From NCBI GenBank assembly GCA_947652605.1, contig OX393576.1, positions 64,332,966-64,396,965 of the forward strand: a DNA stretch of 64,000 nt. Direction: 5' to 3'. The stretch is from Elmis aenea (lineage: Eukaryota > Arthropoda > Insecta > Coleoptera > Elmidae). A model generated the notes under the pieces. The model made no database searches and was not told where the DNA came from. It worked only from the letters and a program-made list of their open reading frames with translations. Positions 48,955 through 60,289 of the stretch are shown piece by piece; the stretch's first letter is position 1, and the number at the start of each line of letters is the position of its first letter. The translations under genes and the position numbers were made by a program.

Positions 48955-49335
48955 CTGTACAGCCTGCATGCATAATAAGTGGGTCATTACGCACTGTAAC
49001 CAAAAAGCACAGTTTTTTAAAGAAATGATCAAAGTAGACTCACGTCAAACACTTCCTGCATGCCTAGTAAGTGACTTATAACGCACGGTAAGCAAAACTC
49101 ACACTTGTCTAGAAATGTCATAGTAGGCCTACGTCAAAATTAACAAGACAACGTAATTACATGTGTGTATTAGCTAAAAAGCTGTTAAAATCGTATGTAT
49201 TATGTGATCGTAGAAAAAGTATGCTACGCAACACGAGCTGTGAGGCAATTACGCACGAGTGGAAATACGCACTCGCCGCTACGTGGGTCCGTGCCTAACT
49301 TTTCCACTCGTGTGTAATATGCTTCTTACAACTTT
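48955..49335 (+). repeat. unclassified four-copy repeat, copy 3
   Basis: Same orientation as copy 1 and the most complete. Two GCATGC units are followed by TAATTACATGTGTGTATTAG, CAACACGAGCTGTGAGGC and the hairpin GCACGAGTGGAAATACG against CTTTTCCACTCGTGTG, with GCCGCTACGTGGG in the loop. The right edge is GCTTCTTACAACTT. Confidence 0.7.
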
Positions 49336-50156
49336 TGTTATGTTTTTATACTATTATAAACACACTTTTCGTCTCTTCATTCCTTTTGAAAACCAAGTTC
49401 AAGCTGTTTACAAAACATAATTAATATTTAACTAGTTTTTTAAATTCAAAGAAACGTCACTGAAGCTAAAGATTCTTTTTAAAATTCTAAGAATTGCAAG
49501 TGCTTTAATCGCGTTAGACTAAGTTCTTTAGAAATACTTTGCATTTTATTCAATTAATCCGGCTATATTAAAATTTAATTAGTGTACTGCAATCTGCAAA
49601 TGAAATTTACGTAGGATTTTGTTGTTTTGTCAAACAGATTTTCCGCTAAATATTAACCGACAATAAGCGTTGCAACAATAGCTTTTAATTTTTCTATTCG
49701 GCTTATTACGTTACTATTTTTAAGTGAATTATTATTATAAAATAAAAAGACATTTATAATTAAACAACGTGTTCTGTTTTAGACAACGGTTATCTGTAAC
49801 AAACACTAACGAATTTTATTGACAATCACTGATTGTATACAAATGCACTATGGACTAAAGCAACATGATTTATTTCTTGAACACACACTCACACACAGTA
49901 ATTTTAGTACCAAAAATATAAACGATGTACCTAACATGCCAGCATCGCAGCATCGCAACAAAAATATTTGCTACATTTTTTACAACTACAACTACAACTA
50001 ACATAAACATTTACTTATAATTTGAGAGTAAAATTATATTATAATAAAATGTAAATACAAACGCATAAATATTCATAGTTTAATTATAATTACCATATTT
50101 AAGGTAATGTAAAAAAAAGGTTAATATTTAGGTAACGTTTTATAAACTGTCTTCAT
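49336..50156. other. AT-rich, no gene seen
   Basis: Short ACAACT repeats near 49982-50000. Otherwise nothing supported. Confidence 0.5.
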
Positions 50157-50800
50157 TTGAGTATCTTAGAAACGCTAAGAGACCCGGGATCAGTTAAATT
50201 AGAGAACAGTTTCACATCTTTATGGCGATTGAGAATCTGGAAAAAAATCGTGGATATTTTGAGATTTATTTAAAAAAAAAGGAAAATTTGATTTTAGAAA
50301 AACATTATTATCTTCCATACCATTGAAGCTTTTTTAATCAAACTTGGTAACCTTTTTTATTTAACCATGTTGAGTTGAATGACGTGGACAGGCCTTCTAG
50401 AATTTAAGCTGCAATAGTCAACTTTTTTTATTACTCATGGCCGCCATATTGGATTTTTACACCATTAGACAGACAAAAAAATTAGCTTAAGAAATAAAGA
50501 CGTTGACTATGGCAGCTTGAATCTAGAAGGTCTAAAAAATTTCTGTAAACGTCATTCAACCCAGAATGGTCAAAAACATGTGCTTACAAAGTTTGATTGA
50601 AAAAGCGTCGATGGTATGGAAAATATTTTTTTTTTTCTAAAATCACATTTTTCAGGTTGTTTGTTAGAAATCTGATAATAAGCAAAATAATAATGATTTT
50701 TTTTTTCAGACCATAGCCATTAAAATGTGCAAATTTTCTCTAATTTAAGTGATCTCGTATCTCTTACCGTTTCTAAGATACCAATGGTGAGCATCGAAAA
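50157..50800. repeat. foldback with about 300-base arms
   Basis: Left TATCTTAGAAACGCTAAGAG pairs with CTTACCGTTTCTAAGATACC at the right. GGCCTTCTAGAATTTAAGCT mirrors AGCTTGAATCTAGAAGGTC, and TCTTCCATACCATTGAAGC mirrors GCGTCGATGGTATGGAA. A single arm recurs at 26480-26850. Confidence 0.8.
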
Positions 50801-50890
50801 ACTTAAGGTTGATAAATAAACCAATCTTTTACTGTTCTAACAAATTTAAATATAATACATCTAAAAATCAAATCTTGATTATAGGGAGCA

Positions 50891-51067
50891 TTGATATTTC
50901 AAAACAATCTTAACCAGTTTTTAGACAGCTGCCTATTGGTGAATAGATTAATTGCTACTGAAAAAGGAAGTAGATATAATATGAATATTAATATAACAAA
51001 GACAAAGGTTATGATTACAGCGAAAAATCATGAACCAGTTACAATTATGCTAGACCAAAAAAAAGAT
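50891..51067 (+). pseudogene. small non-LTR reverse transcriptase fragment
   Basis: The frame reads NNLNQFLDSCLLVNR, then YNMNINITKTKVMITAKN and PVTIMLDQKK. This matches the region just after the RT catalytic box (YGMxINxxKTKVM...) in insect endonuclease/reverse-transcriptase LINEs. The catalytic residues and flanking domains are absent. At 51067 the sequence changes to GGGCCCTGTTTCTCGAAAC, possibly the edge of another repeat. Confidence 0.6.
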
Positions 51068-51103
51068 CTGGGCCCTGTTTCTCGAAACTTACAAGCCTTG
51101 TAA

Positions 51104-51669
51104 TACAAGTCCGTAGCTTAGTTACACGTGTAGTTTCCATAGGTAAGTGATTTATATATTAATAAAAACAAGTTTAATTTAAATAAGACTGCTACTTACT
51201 CAATAAGAGTTTTTAGCTTTTCTACATAAAATTCTGCACAAAAAAAGTAATATTTTTTTACATTAATTTATATTCTACACACTGTATTTATACAGATACT
51301 ATAAATTTGTATAATTTGTGCTTTTAAATGCGTGACAATTATAATTTTGTATACGTATGTGTGTCTGTTAAAAACAGGAATGCTGCAAGAAATTTGAAAA
51401 TGAACACCCCAATAACCTTTAGTCTTACATGAGCCGTCTCGTGATCGGCACGAAAAACGAATCGATAGCAATCTTGGACATAACGGAATCGTGATCGAGT
51501 TTGGTTTAGTGCCTCGAGTTTATACGGTAGTGAGCTTTGCCGAGTGGAAATGAAGCTGTGCTGAAAACTTGGGGTTCTGACGCCGCTCAAGCTTCAAGCG
51601 ACATCGACTATTTATAACCAGTTTCATTTATATTTATTATTATATTTATTTCTACCTTCTTGTTTATCA
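51104..51669. other. no supported gene
   Basis: Mixed AT-rich and moderately GC-rich sequence (51430-51600) without domains. Confidence 0.4.
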
Positions 51670-52000
51670 TTTCGAGGAATGGCCTCTATCCCGTGGGCGT
51701 CTACAGCTTCCATCAGGTTACAAATAGATCAGTGGCTGGTATGTAGAGACGGCGGATAGAAATGTGTGGGTTTATTTGTCGAGTAAGTTATTTTTACATT
51801 TAACAATAAATGATATATGCAGTAATATGATAATTTGCGTGATTGGATGTCTAATATCCAATGACCGGTAGCGGGCGGTTCTTTACCACAGTCGGGTGTT
51901 TCGTTGGGCACGAGTTCTGACCCGGTTTTATATTGACCTGTTGGCACTGCGAGGCGGAGTCCAAGTCGCTTCGTGCCACTAACAGCCAAGAATTATTGAA
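51670..52000 (-). promoter_or_regulatory. possible LTR on the minus strand
   Basis: On the minus strand, TATAAAA (51925-51932) lies in CAATATAAAACCGGGTC, and AATAAA follows about 155 bases downstream (51771-51776), with a GC-rich leader between. Promoter plus nearby poly(A) signal and no gene is LTR-like. Limits, primer-binding site and duplication were not found. A short frame on the same strand has no known domain. Confidence 0.3.
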
Positions 52001-52264
52001 GTTTTCGCTTGTTTAATGAGATTTTTGATGCCAAAATATGTTTACAGGCATAAAATTAGGTTTCACAGGAAGTAAACAGACTTTAAAATTGTCGATCATT
52101 AGGATGACCGGCGACGTCTACGACGCCCTAAGGACACATTCTTCAAAATTACCTGCAGGAACAATTTTCGAAATTCAAAATACAAAATTTAAGAATATGA
52201 ACATCTTACAATATTTATTAAGGTGGTTTAAATTTAAAAACGACGTTTTGTGTTTTATTATAAG

Positions 52265-52389
52265 CAGGGCAAGAAACCGGTTTTAAAAACCGGTTAAAAA
52301 ACGGTTGAAAAAACTGGTTAACCGCTATTTTTGTCCGTAAAAGTGATCTTTAACCGAAACCGAATTTTTAATATCAAAAAAACAGTATA
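52265..52389 (+). mobile_element. truncated hAT-like left end with AACCGGTTT motifs
   Basis: CAGGGCAAGAAACCGGTTTT is followed by repeated AACCGGTT and AACGGTT motifs. It resembles the AACCGG-rich part of the 53813-54905 hAT. The right end is cut by the next element. Confidence 0.45.
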
Positions 52390-52568
52390 CCGGGTGTAAA
52401 TGAAGTGTGGTACAACCCCTTTTTTTCTTTAGTTTTGATTTTAGATAAATGAAAGTTTAAATATATATGTGCAAAAAACCAGGCTTTCTGAGCTGTTGCA
52501 CACATTTGTTTCACTTCCAGTTTCGCCGGAAATGACCCCAACTTTGTTATTTTAAATGGAACACCTTG
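52390..52568. mobile_element. 179-bp CCGGGTGT element
   Basis: Left CCGGGTGTAAATGAAG and right TTAAATGGAACACCTTG are inverted at the tips, flanked by TA. It contains TTTCGCCGGAAATGACCCC, with no coding sequence. Confidence 0.55.
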
Positions 52569-52570
52569 TA

Positions 52571-53694
52571 TATTTTTACATTTTTTTTAAAGAGGAAGCG
52601 ATTTTGGATACAACTGCACTATTTTGGTTAATTTTCATAACCTCAAAAATTTCTTTCAACAAAATTTAGTTTTTTATTAAGGGTGCCGTGACCTGCATAA
52701 ATTGATTTTTATTATGTCAACAATTGTCCAAAAACGTTTCGGTAAATTTTAAACGACATTTAGGTTACTTTAATCGGCTTTGAAGGTTGCGGAATCGGTT
52801 TTTTAACAAAAAGTCAATTTTTTAAATGAAACCATACTGGTACTAGCGGTTATTTAAATCAAGCATCTTCTAACGAATCCATCGATACCAATAACTTGTA
52901 TTTTTATTAAGAGTCTGCTTCAAAAATTTCAAATTATTGTGAATATTTATTAAGAGATCCTTTTAAACTCCTATACTATTTTAAAATTGTTCGTAAAAAT
53001 GTTAAACAGTGTCTATTCAATGCATAACAACTAGAAACATTCTTGTGAAGATTACAAAAACCACTTATTGCTTTAGAAAACAATGGTATACGCACTTTAA
53101 ATCGTCACATAAAGTGTCAACTAGTAGTTTAAAGACACTGTATGTCACAGTGTGTTAGGTCTTTAGGCAACAAAACCCGTTATGTTGAACATGAAGTTAA
53201 GATCATTAATCAGCAGAGGTGACATCACCTCAATCTGACCTGCTCTGACAACGCTACTACCACGATTATGCGTGTACCACTTCACCCTCATTTATTATAT
53301 GCAGTGACACTCAATAATTCTGCACGATCAAATATTATCGCGTTACAATTTATTAACGTTAACAGAATTCATTACCGGACTAAAAGATTTTGTAAAGACA
53401 CCTTTATTTCAAGTATTCGTTCAATAAGAACTGTCTGTACATAATCAAACGTTGATATAGGGGTAAATCTTTTGGGGATGTGGAGAACATCAAACGTGAA
53501 ACGACGAGGTTCCTATCGGACCTAATTTGCAGAACATGCAACATGTTTTCAACAATGGAAAAAGCGTTGGGTCGGGTGCATTTAATCGGGGGCGGGGGGA
53601 AGAGTACTTTGAGGGTGACCGCGTACCCGTTTCAGAAAAATTAAAATTTGAATTTTGGGGAGCGCAGTGGACGAACTTTTTTCCACACTTTGTA
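52571..53694. other. no supported gene
   Basis: AT-rich with a purine-rich, GC-richer patch at 53580-53660 (GGGGGCGGGGGGAAG). No recognised domain. Confidence 0.4.
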
Positions 53695-53696
53695 TA

Positions 53697-55758
53697 CAGG
53701 GTGTCCCAGATAACATTTCCAGCATGGGGATCTCGTATATTATAGGAGATACAGGTTTGCGTAAATTAGATTAATTTTTTTAAATATGAGAGGAGCTAAA
53801 ATCAGTTTTTAGCAGGGACTGAGAACGGAACGAAAACGAAAACGTTAAACGAAATTAACCGAATTTTTTTTAAGAACGAAAACGAAATAAATATTTTCCA
53901 AAACCGGTTTTAACCGGTTTTGTCGCTATTTCAATTTTATTTGTTAAACACAAACGCGAATTTACCTTCTGTGCTGGGAAGACTCCACGAGGCAGTAAAA
54001 AATCTCACTTGAAATATGTGAGCTTCACTTTTCTCCATATATTTACGTGAATATGTATTAACAATTTTATTGTTTATACTTGCAATTTCGTGTAACACAA
54101 TTAACGGTACAGATATTCTCTATTTCTAATTTGTTTTTTAGATCGTCAATATAGAATATACACTTGATTGGATATATATTATCAATGTGTATGTTTTATT
54201 CGCGTTTAGACATAATAATAGTAAAATTTATTCTTACTTCGAAAAGGACTAATGTAAAAGAAGATTTATTGGAAGATGTGTTGCTAGTAAGATTTAACGG
54301 AATGTGAAAATGTATATTGTATGGTATGTACAAACTATAAAGTTAAAGTATTTTTCAAGTTAATATAAGTTTTTTTTTAATATCTTTTTTATTTATAACA
54401 TTTAGTAAATTATCCACTTGAATTCATTCTTTTGTCTTTTTAAATAATTACAGCAGGATCTTATTTAATTAAAATGCATAGATTTTTAGTACTAAAACAA
54501 ATTTAAAACAGCACTTGCTATATTTTCATATTTTTAGATAAAGATCGTGTGTCTAATTTAACCTAATCACGTTGTGCTTTTGCACCTTACGGGTGTTAAA
54601 CTTAATAAAATGGTTAAATGTTAATGTGTTTAACGATTTGGTAAATTTAATATGGCGATGGTTCGCCAGTCTAAAATATGCTGTCCGTGAGCATCAAACC
54701 CCATCGTAGGGTTGTGGTGACTAGAAAAAAATTTGTTTTTTTGACGACAAAAAAAAATATTGTAAAACCGGTTTAAACCGTTATTATTTCGGTTCACGAA
54801 AACGAAAAAAGGTTTTTTTCGGTTAGAACTAAAAGAACGAAAACGATATATTTCGTTTTCGTTCCGAACAGAAACGAACGGAATTTTTTTCGTTTTTAGT
54901 CCCTGGTTTTTAGAAGTACAAAGTTCCTCGTACTTCAGATGATGTAGCAAAAATATGAAAATGTTTAGAATTCTCTCATAACTTTTTTGTCTTAATCATT
55001 AAACCAATTTCATTTGTACCACCTCAAAGTTTTTTTTTATAGAATGTAACTGTTACCTAAAATTTTATATCACTTTTCATTTTTGAGATATTACCCCTAA
55101 TTCCCTCTTTCTAACGATATATTACATTTTATATCTATAATTGCACATAACTTAGATATTCAAGAAAAATTGTATTTTATTAATATTATATTAACTTAGC
55201 TATGTTGGCTTTGAAATAGTTAAATGTGCTTTTTTCAACTCTTTCTAACGATATATCTTTTGTTGTATCCATGGTAGCCATGAAACATGATAAATAACTA
55301 AGAATAATATTGGTAAAATATGTTTTATTTTTATTTTCCAGACTACTTATTTTTCTTGAGTTCCTGAGTTGATTATAAACACAGAGATAACATATGATAT
55401 ATCGTTAGAAAGAGGGAGAAAAAAACACATCGAACAATTCCAAAGCCAACTTGACGGTCCATAAAAAGAAACGAAGTTAGGGGTAATATCTCAGAAATGA
55501 GAAGTGATTTAAAAAATCCAAGATAATAGTTACATTGTACATAAAAAAGTACCTTCAGAAGGTACAAATAAAAATGTTAATGATCAAGACGAAAAAGTTA
55601 TGAGAGAAAAAAGAAATTCGACATTTTCATATTTTTTGCCTATAAGATCTTAAGTACGAGGAATTTTGTACTTTTAAAAATTGATTGTAGCTCCTCTCAC
55701 ACTTGGGAATAATTAATCTAATTTAAACGATCCTGTAAATGTAATCTGGGACACCCTG
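53697..55758. mobile_element. CAGGGTGTCCC foldback split by a hAT
   Basis: Left CAGGGTGTCCCAGATAACAT and right TGTAATCTGGGACACCCTG are inverted. TA precedes the left end; the right flank is TG. The interior is also palindromic: TTTCTAACGATATATTAC near 55110 mirrors ATGATATATCGTTAGAAAG near 55393, and AGAATGTAACTGTTACC near 55042 mirrors AATAGTTACATT near 55525. Without the inserted hAT it is about 960 bp. No transposase frame. Confidence 0.8.
53813..54905 (+). mobile_element. hAT-type element, 1093 bp, perfect 8-bp duplication
   Basis: It starts CAGGGACTGAGAACGG and ends CGTTTTTAGTCCCTG, flanked by GTTTTTAG on both sides (53805-53812, 54906-54913). Many GAACGAAAACGAAA motifs near both ends look like subterminal binding repeats, and AAAACCGGTTT palindromes lie at 53900 and 54770. 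A reverse frame at 54630-54950 (106 codons) has no known domain. A truncated copy is at 15416-15673. Confidence 0.9.
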
Positions 55759-55759
55759 T

Positions 55760-57211
55760 GTACATACTTTGCAGTGTAAGTTGTAAATTCATTTCAAAAA
55801 GACGCCAATTTATAAAAACAAAGAACACCTTATTAACGTAGTTGTTGCCGGGCTATACAAAATGGGGCCGAAATTTTAATGGCGATCAAATAAATAAAAT
55901 ACACTAAATAAGAAAAAAAAATTGCCCGTTTGACAGGTACAGGCTATTTACATTTTGAACAATCAATTTTAAAGGATGACTACCAACTTTGAATCAGGTA
56001 AAAACAAGAAAGTGGCACACATCTCAGTTGTACAAAAAAAAATCTTTCCCTACCGAAAACATTTAAGAAGAAAAAATGATTACAATTTACAATCAAAGCA
56101 TAGTTCAATTGCGTTGGTTTCATTTCAAAACGGAGTGGCAGAAAATACTCGCGATTGTAAGTTCGTCGCGAACGGAACTTTGCCAGCCTATATTTAAATA
56201 GTGTTTTGCATGCAGACTTCGGTACGAGGTTGGATTTGGGGTTATGTTGGGTGGTCAGTCGGCGGAAGAACTCGGCCGGTGTTTGCGGCGCGTGCGGTGT
56301 GCGTGCGAGCGTTAATTACGCCACTCTGCGGCAAAATTGAGACCTAAACCCTATCACGCACGTAATGCTTCTACCATTATCTGCTGTGTGTACGTGTTAA
56401 TCCTTCCAGTTAAACGATATTTTAAATAAATACGCTTACAATGCGCGTTCGAACGCGGCTACTTCGGCGGTAGTAATTAAACAACTTCAGCGCCAATATT
56501 TTTCAATATACAGTCGGATTTCATGAACTGAAGTGTTTCAACGTTCATAATTATATTCTTTAACGTTTAACGTGTCGAAATTAATTAGAAAAACGTCAAC
56601 ATCTGCAATCATGCGACGCTGACGTAAAAAGGATTGAGCAAACATACAAAGTCCCGAAATATATTAAGGTTTGTCAAATTTATTGAAAGCGCTGCGCATA
56701 AAAGCCACCGTTTTATTTGGCGATTCGCAAATGCGAGGGTTGCTGAATAGAGATTTTTAATTACAGAAAAGTTCCCTAGTTGCAACGCAGTGTGCTCGAG
56801 AAAGATACGTGATATGTCCTCATGGGACAATGCTCTGATTACGGCTATATTATGATATTGTTAGCATAACGTCCGTGATGGGTCAACTTTGGCAACAATG
56901 TTCATATAATCACATAATTGTTCATCTTTGAAAGAACGTTTTGCCGAGGCAGTACTTTTGTTAATTAAATTATATGCCATAATTTTATCAACAGTTTTAC
57001 ACAGGAAACACTTTAAATTGAGACAGAAGATTGAAAACGTCCAACTTTTTATTTTTTAATCTAAAAGACTTCATCAGAAGGCTCAAACGCACATACCCGA
57101 AGATGTCATTGATATAGAAAACTTTAATGGCGACTGTTATTTTCATTTTCAGTCCAACTGTTCGCCAATTAAAATTAAAAATAGGTCCACAGCGTATTAT
57201 AGTAAATTACA
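55760..57211. other. no supported gene; CpG-rich patch inside
   Basis: Mostly AT-rich with short frames. The exception is the CpG-rich block at 56215-56345, listed separately. Confidence 0.4.
56215..56345 (+). promoter_or_regulatory. CpG-rich patch with initiator-like motif
   Basis: TCAGTC at 56255-56260 fits the arthropod initiator (TCAKTY) and opens a CpG-rich stretch with GGCGGAAGAAC, TTTGCGGCGCGTGCGG and CGTGCGAGCG. It is the densest CpG cluster I noticed. It could be a host core promoter and first exon, but no TATA, splice pattern or frame confirms that. Confidence 0.25.
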
Positions 57212-57500
57212 TAACAAGAATTGTACTAAACATACTACGCACGAGTGGAAAAGTTGCACACGGAGAGGCGTAGAGGAGAGTGCGTATTTCCACGAGTGCG
57301 TAATTGCTTTACAACTCGTGTTATGCAGCTTACTTTTTCTACGAACACATAATACATACGATTTTAACGGCTTTTTGGCTAATATACACATGTAATTACG
57401 TTGCCTTAATTTTGACGTAAGCCTACTTTGACATTTCTACACAAGTGTGCGTTTTGTAGGACTCACTCACTATGCATGCAGGCTATACGGTAAGAGTCAT
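57212..57500 (-). repeat. unclassified four-copy repeat, copy 4
   Basis: Orientation of copy 2. It has CGCACGAGTGGAAAAGTTG paired with GTATTTCCACGAGTGCG, then GCTTTACAACTCGTGTTATG and only one GCATGCAGGC unit. Confidence 0.7.
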
Positions 57501-58852
57501 TTACATTAGTGGTCGTAGAAAAAAAAATAATTTCTGTTTGAATCTTTCAGCAAGTTACTAAACATTTCAACACGTTACGTAAATTTACTAATAAACGACT
57601 ATTGTCTCAAAAGCAGTGAGAAATTAAACAAAGATTTCATACATTTCACACAAACGATTTCAATGAATAATAACAATTTTACGCCGACACTGGCATGAAA
57701 GTTGGAGAGCAGATAAGGGCACGAGTTTGCAGCCCAATTACTGAAGATTCACCTAAGTTCGGAGCGTCTTGATAGTATTAGTAAATGCGTGTTATACATG
57801 GTCCCAAGTTCGCTCGCGAAGTGCTGACTGTGGTACAGTACAGAATGCTTAAATGGGACCTTGCAATAATAGGATTAGACGGGCAATGAGACAGTTATCT
57901 CGAAAGACCGGTGAAGGAATTCCATAATTATATGCAAAGCTTAACTACAACGTAAAATCGATGCAAGAACCTGTGCAATGGTCGTACCAAGCTCTTTTAA
58001 ATAAAACAAAATTCTAAAAGAAAAGTACAACATAAAAATGGCATCTTCTAAAAATTATCACAAGTGAAATTGTTTACTTAATATCAAAATAAGAAAGTTA
58101 CGAAACGAAATTTTTGTAATCTAGGTTTTCTTGTAGTACTTAATGTAGAATTGATAACTAAAACATCTAAATACACATGTACACTAAAATTTCTATCTTC
58201 ATTAGAAAAGAAGATACGATTTATCATTTACAGACAGCGTACATTTGGTGGAGGTGCCAAGTTATCAGTGTTTTTTTTATAAATTATTGTTCCATCAGCT
58301 ATTTGGACCATCCAATGAACCGTCACGAGTGTGCGCAGTATCAATATCACGTTCCATCACAATCTCTGACAGTTCACCGGACAATCAGTAATTCGTTCTA
58401 TCAACTATCTAAATAATACACGAACGGGTTTGCGGACGATCAGAACAGTTTATGAACTAGGGGAGGAATTGTTGCCGGAATTTTACACGCATGCGCTGTT
58501 CATAACTAACGTGAGCTCTAGTAGCTATGCATCGCCCTCCCAATCCCATTTAGTGCTAGATTATTAAGGTGTTTACCCTAGCGATGCGCTCATTTCTATG
58601 AACCCAATAGACACAAATGTCTTTTACAGTTAGGCCAGTCGTGAAAACGTTCCAACAACGGCTAATACTGGGTAATACATTTCTTAGTAGGTACATAGTT
58701 CACGCATGCGAATAAACCAATTGGTTTTAAACGGTTTGTTGGAACAAACCTATTAATGCAAATAACTTTACTGCCATGCACTAAAGCCATGACTAACCAT
58801 TTACAAAAAAAGTTTGAAATGAATGATGGATTACAAAAATTTAGTATTATAC
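57501..58852. other. no supported gene
   Basis: Short frames without domains. GC content rises slightly at 57690-57940 and 58430-58560, but no element ends are clear. Confidence 0.4.
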
Positions 58853-58896
58853 AGGTGTTACCTTTAAAAAGTTGGTTTCATTTTTGAGCACCCTGT
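58853..58896. mobile_element. 44-bp mini inverted-repeat element
   Basis: CAGGTGTTACC at the left and TTTTGAGCACCCTG at the right are inverted at the tips and flanked by TA (58851-58852, 58897-58898). It appears to be an extreme deletion product of the CAGGGTG class. Confidence 0.5.
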
Positions 58897-60289
58897 ACTA
58901 ATATCAGAAACTTTTTAATAACGTTTGTGTACAGCTTTGTTAAAGTCACTTAAAATTATGTTTCACATATTGTCTTTAAGAGTATTTCTAATATTTGGTT
59001 ATTATTGAATTTTTTTGTATGCAACATAAAACGTTTAATAGATTTTGGGGTCACGTTAATAAACGACATAAGTAACTACAACAAAACATTTACTGCAAAA
59101 TTAATTTTAATTGTTAAAGACAAAACTAATTTATAAATAGCGAGGAAGGTAAAATTATAGGCACAAATTGGAAAACGTTATTCACCTAGTTTAATACATG
59201 TTTAGTTTAACGTCAGCGGTGTTTGTTTCAACAATAACTTCATGGTAATAATCTATAAATAAGAAAATAATCTGCTGATAAAGAGGCGTTAGTCTCAAAA
59301 CTAGCATTGCTTTTGTTTAAGAAGCGATTCTCTTTAGAAAAAATGTGTGAATAGTTTACTAACTTTTTTTAGTTACTTGAAAAACTCAATCACCTATCAA
59401 AATATTGTTTTGCATTTTTATTTTAAGCAATAATAATCTGTTTTCCAAGTGCATCATCCCTCAGATTCAATTTTCAATCCCAAGCCGAGTGTATTTAATA
59501 CAGTGCTAAACGTACACATGTTTAATCATTCTTACAACTCTCATTTATGTCAACATTGCAGATTAGAATCCAGCTCTCTCAATTCAAACATCCACTAGCT
59601 GCAAGCAGTGAATTCAGTCTATTTCTATATATTCAAAGCGATTGCTTGGACAATGTTGCTGCGGATCTCATTTCTCTGCTAAACTGCTTTAATGTGGGAG
59701 GTTCAGATTTGTGGTAGCTTGATTAATCCGGACGAAGGCTACCATCCGGAGTAACTCCGGATGCCAGTTGCCGCCATTCGCTGCGGGCCAAGTCGTGAAC
59801 TCTGGCCGTTAGTATTCTGGGACGTCTTGCAAAATCCTCACTACGACATCAATAGCTTTTCAAATCTCCTGTCCGATTTATGCTTGTTAAATTACAAACC
59901 TTCACGCAGTATAGAGTAATTTGTAATTTAATTCACCTACGCCTGGTATTTTTATTTGTTTTCGTCAATTTGGGTCGTTAAAAGCATTAAAATTTATTTC
60001 AATGAATAACAAACATCAAAATTTATCTTTATTTACAGAGTACCTAATCAACTAATTAACTAACGGTAACATCAGGGTTCTCGTTTTTAGAGTATAAGGA
60101 TTTCTGAAACGGTAAGAGTTACGGCTTCAATTAAAGTTAGGGCAAAGCTGTATATTCGGGTGCTTAATAATTTGACGCAAACAGAACTTGTCTAGCTTTT
60201 TAGTTTTAGTGTAAAAAGTAAAAAGTGGATTTTTTTGCCCGTAAATGTTTCATTTGATGTTGAATTTCATTTCTCTAAAACGTCATGGT
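58897..60289. other. no gene; one GC-rich hairpin and a repeat relic
   Basis: CATCCGGAG then TAA then CTCCGGATG at 59743-59763 is a perfect 9-bp stem in a GC-rich stretch (59560-59830). AACGGTAAGAGTTACG near 60109 and TTAGGGCAAAGC near 60140 recall the interior of the CAGGGTGTCCC elements. Confidence 0.45.

Noticed and set aside
54630..54950. 106-codon reverse frame as hAT transposase
   Set aside because: Contains repeated motif-derived residues (VRNENE, VFVNRN) from the subterminal CGTTTTCGTTC repeats and no transposase block.
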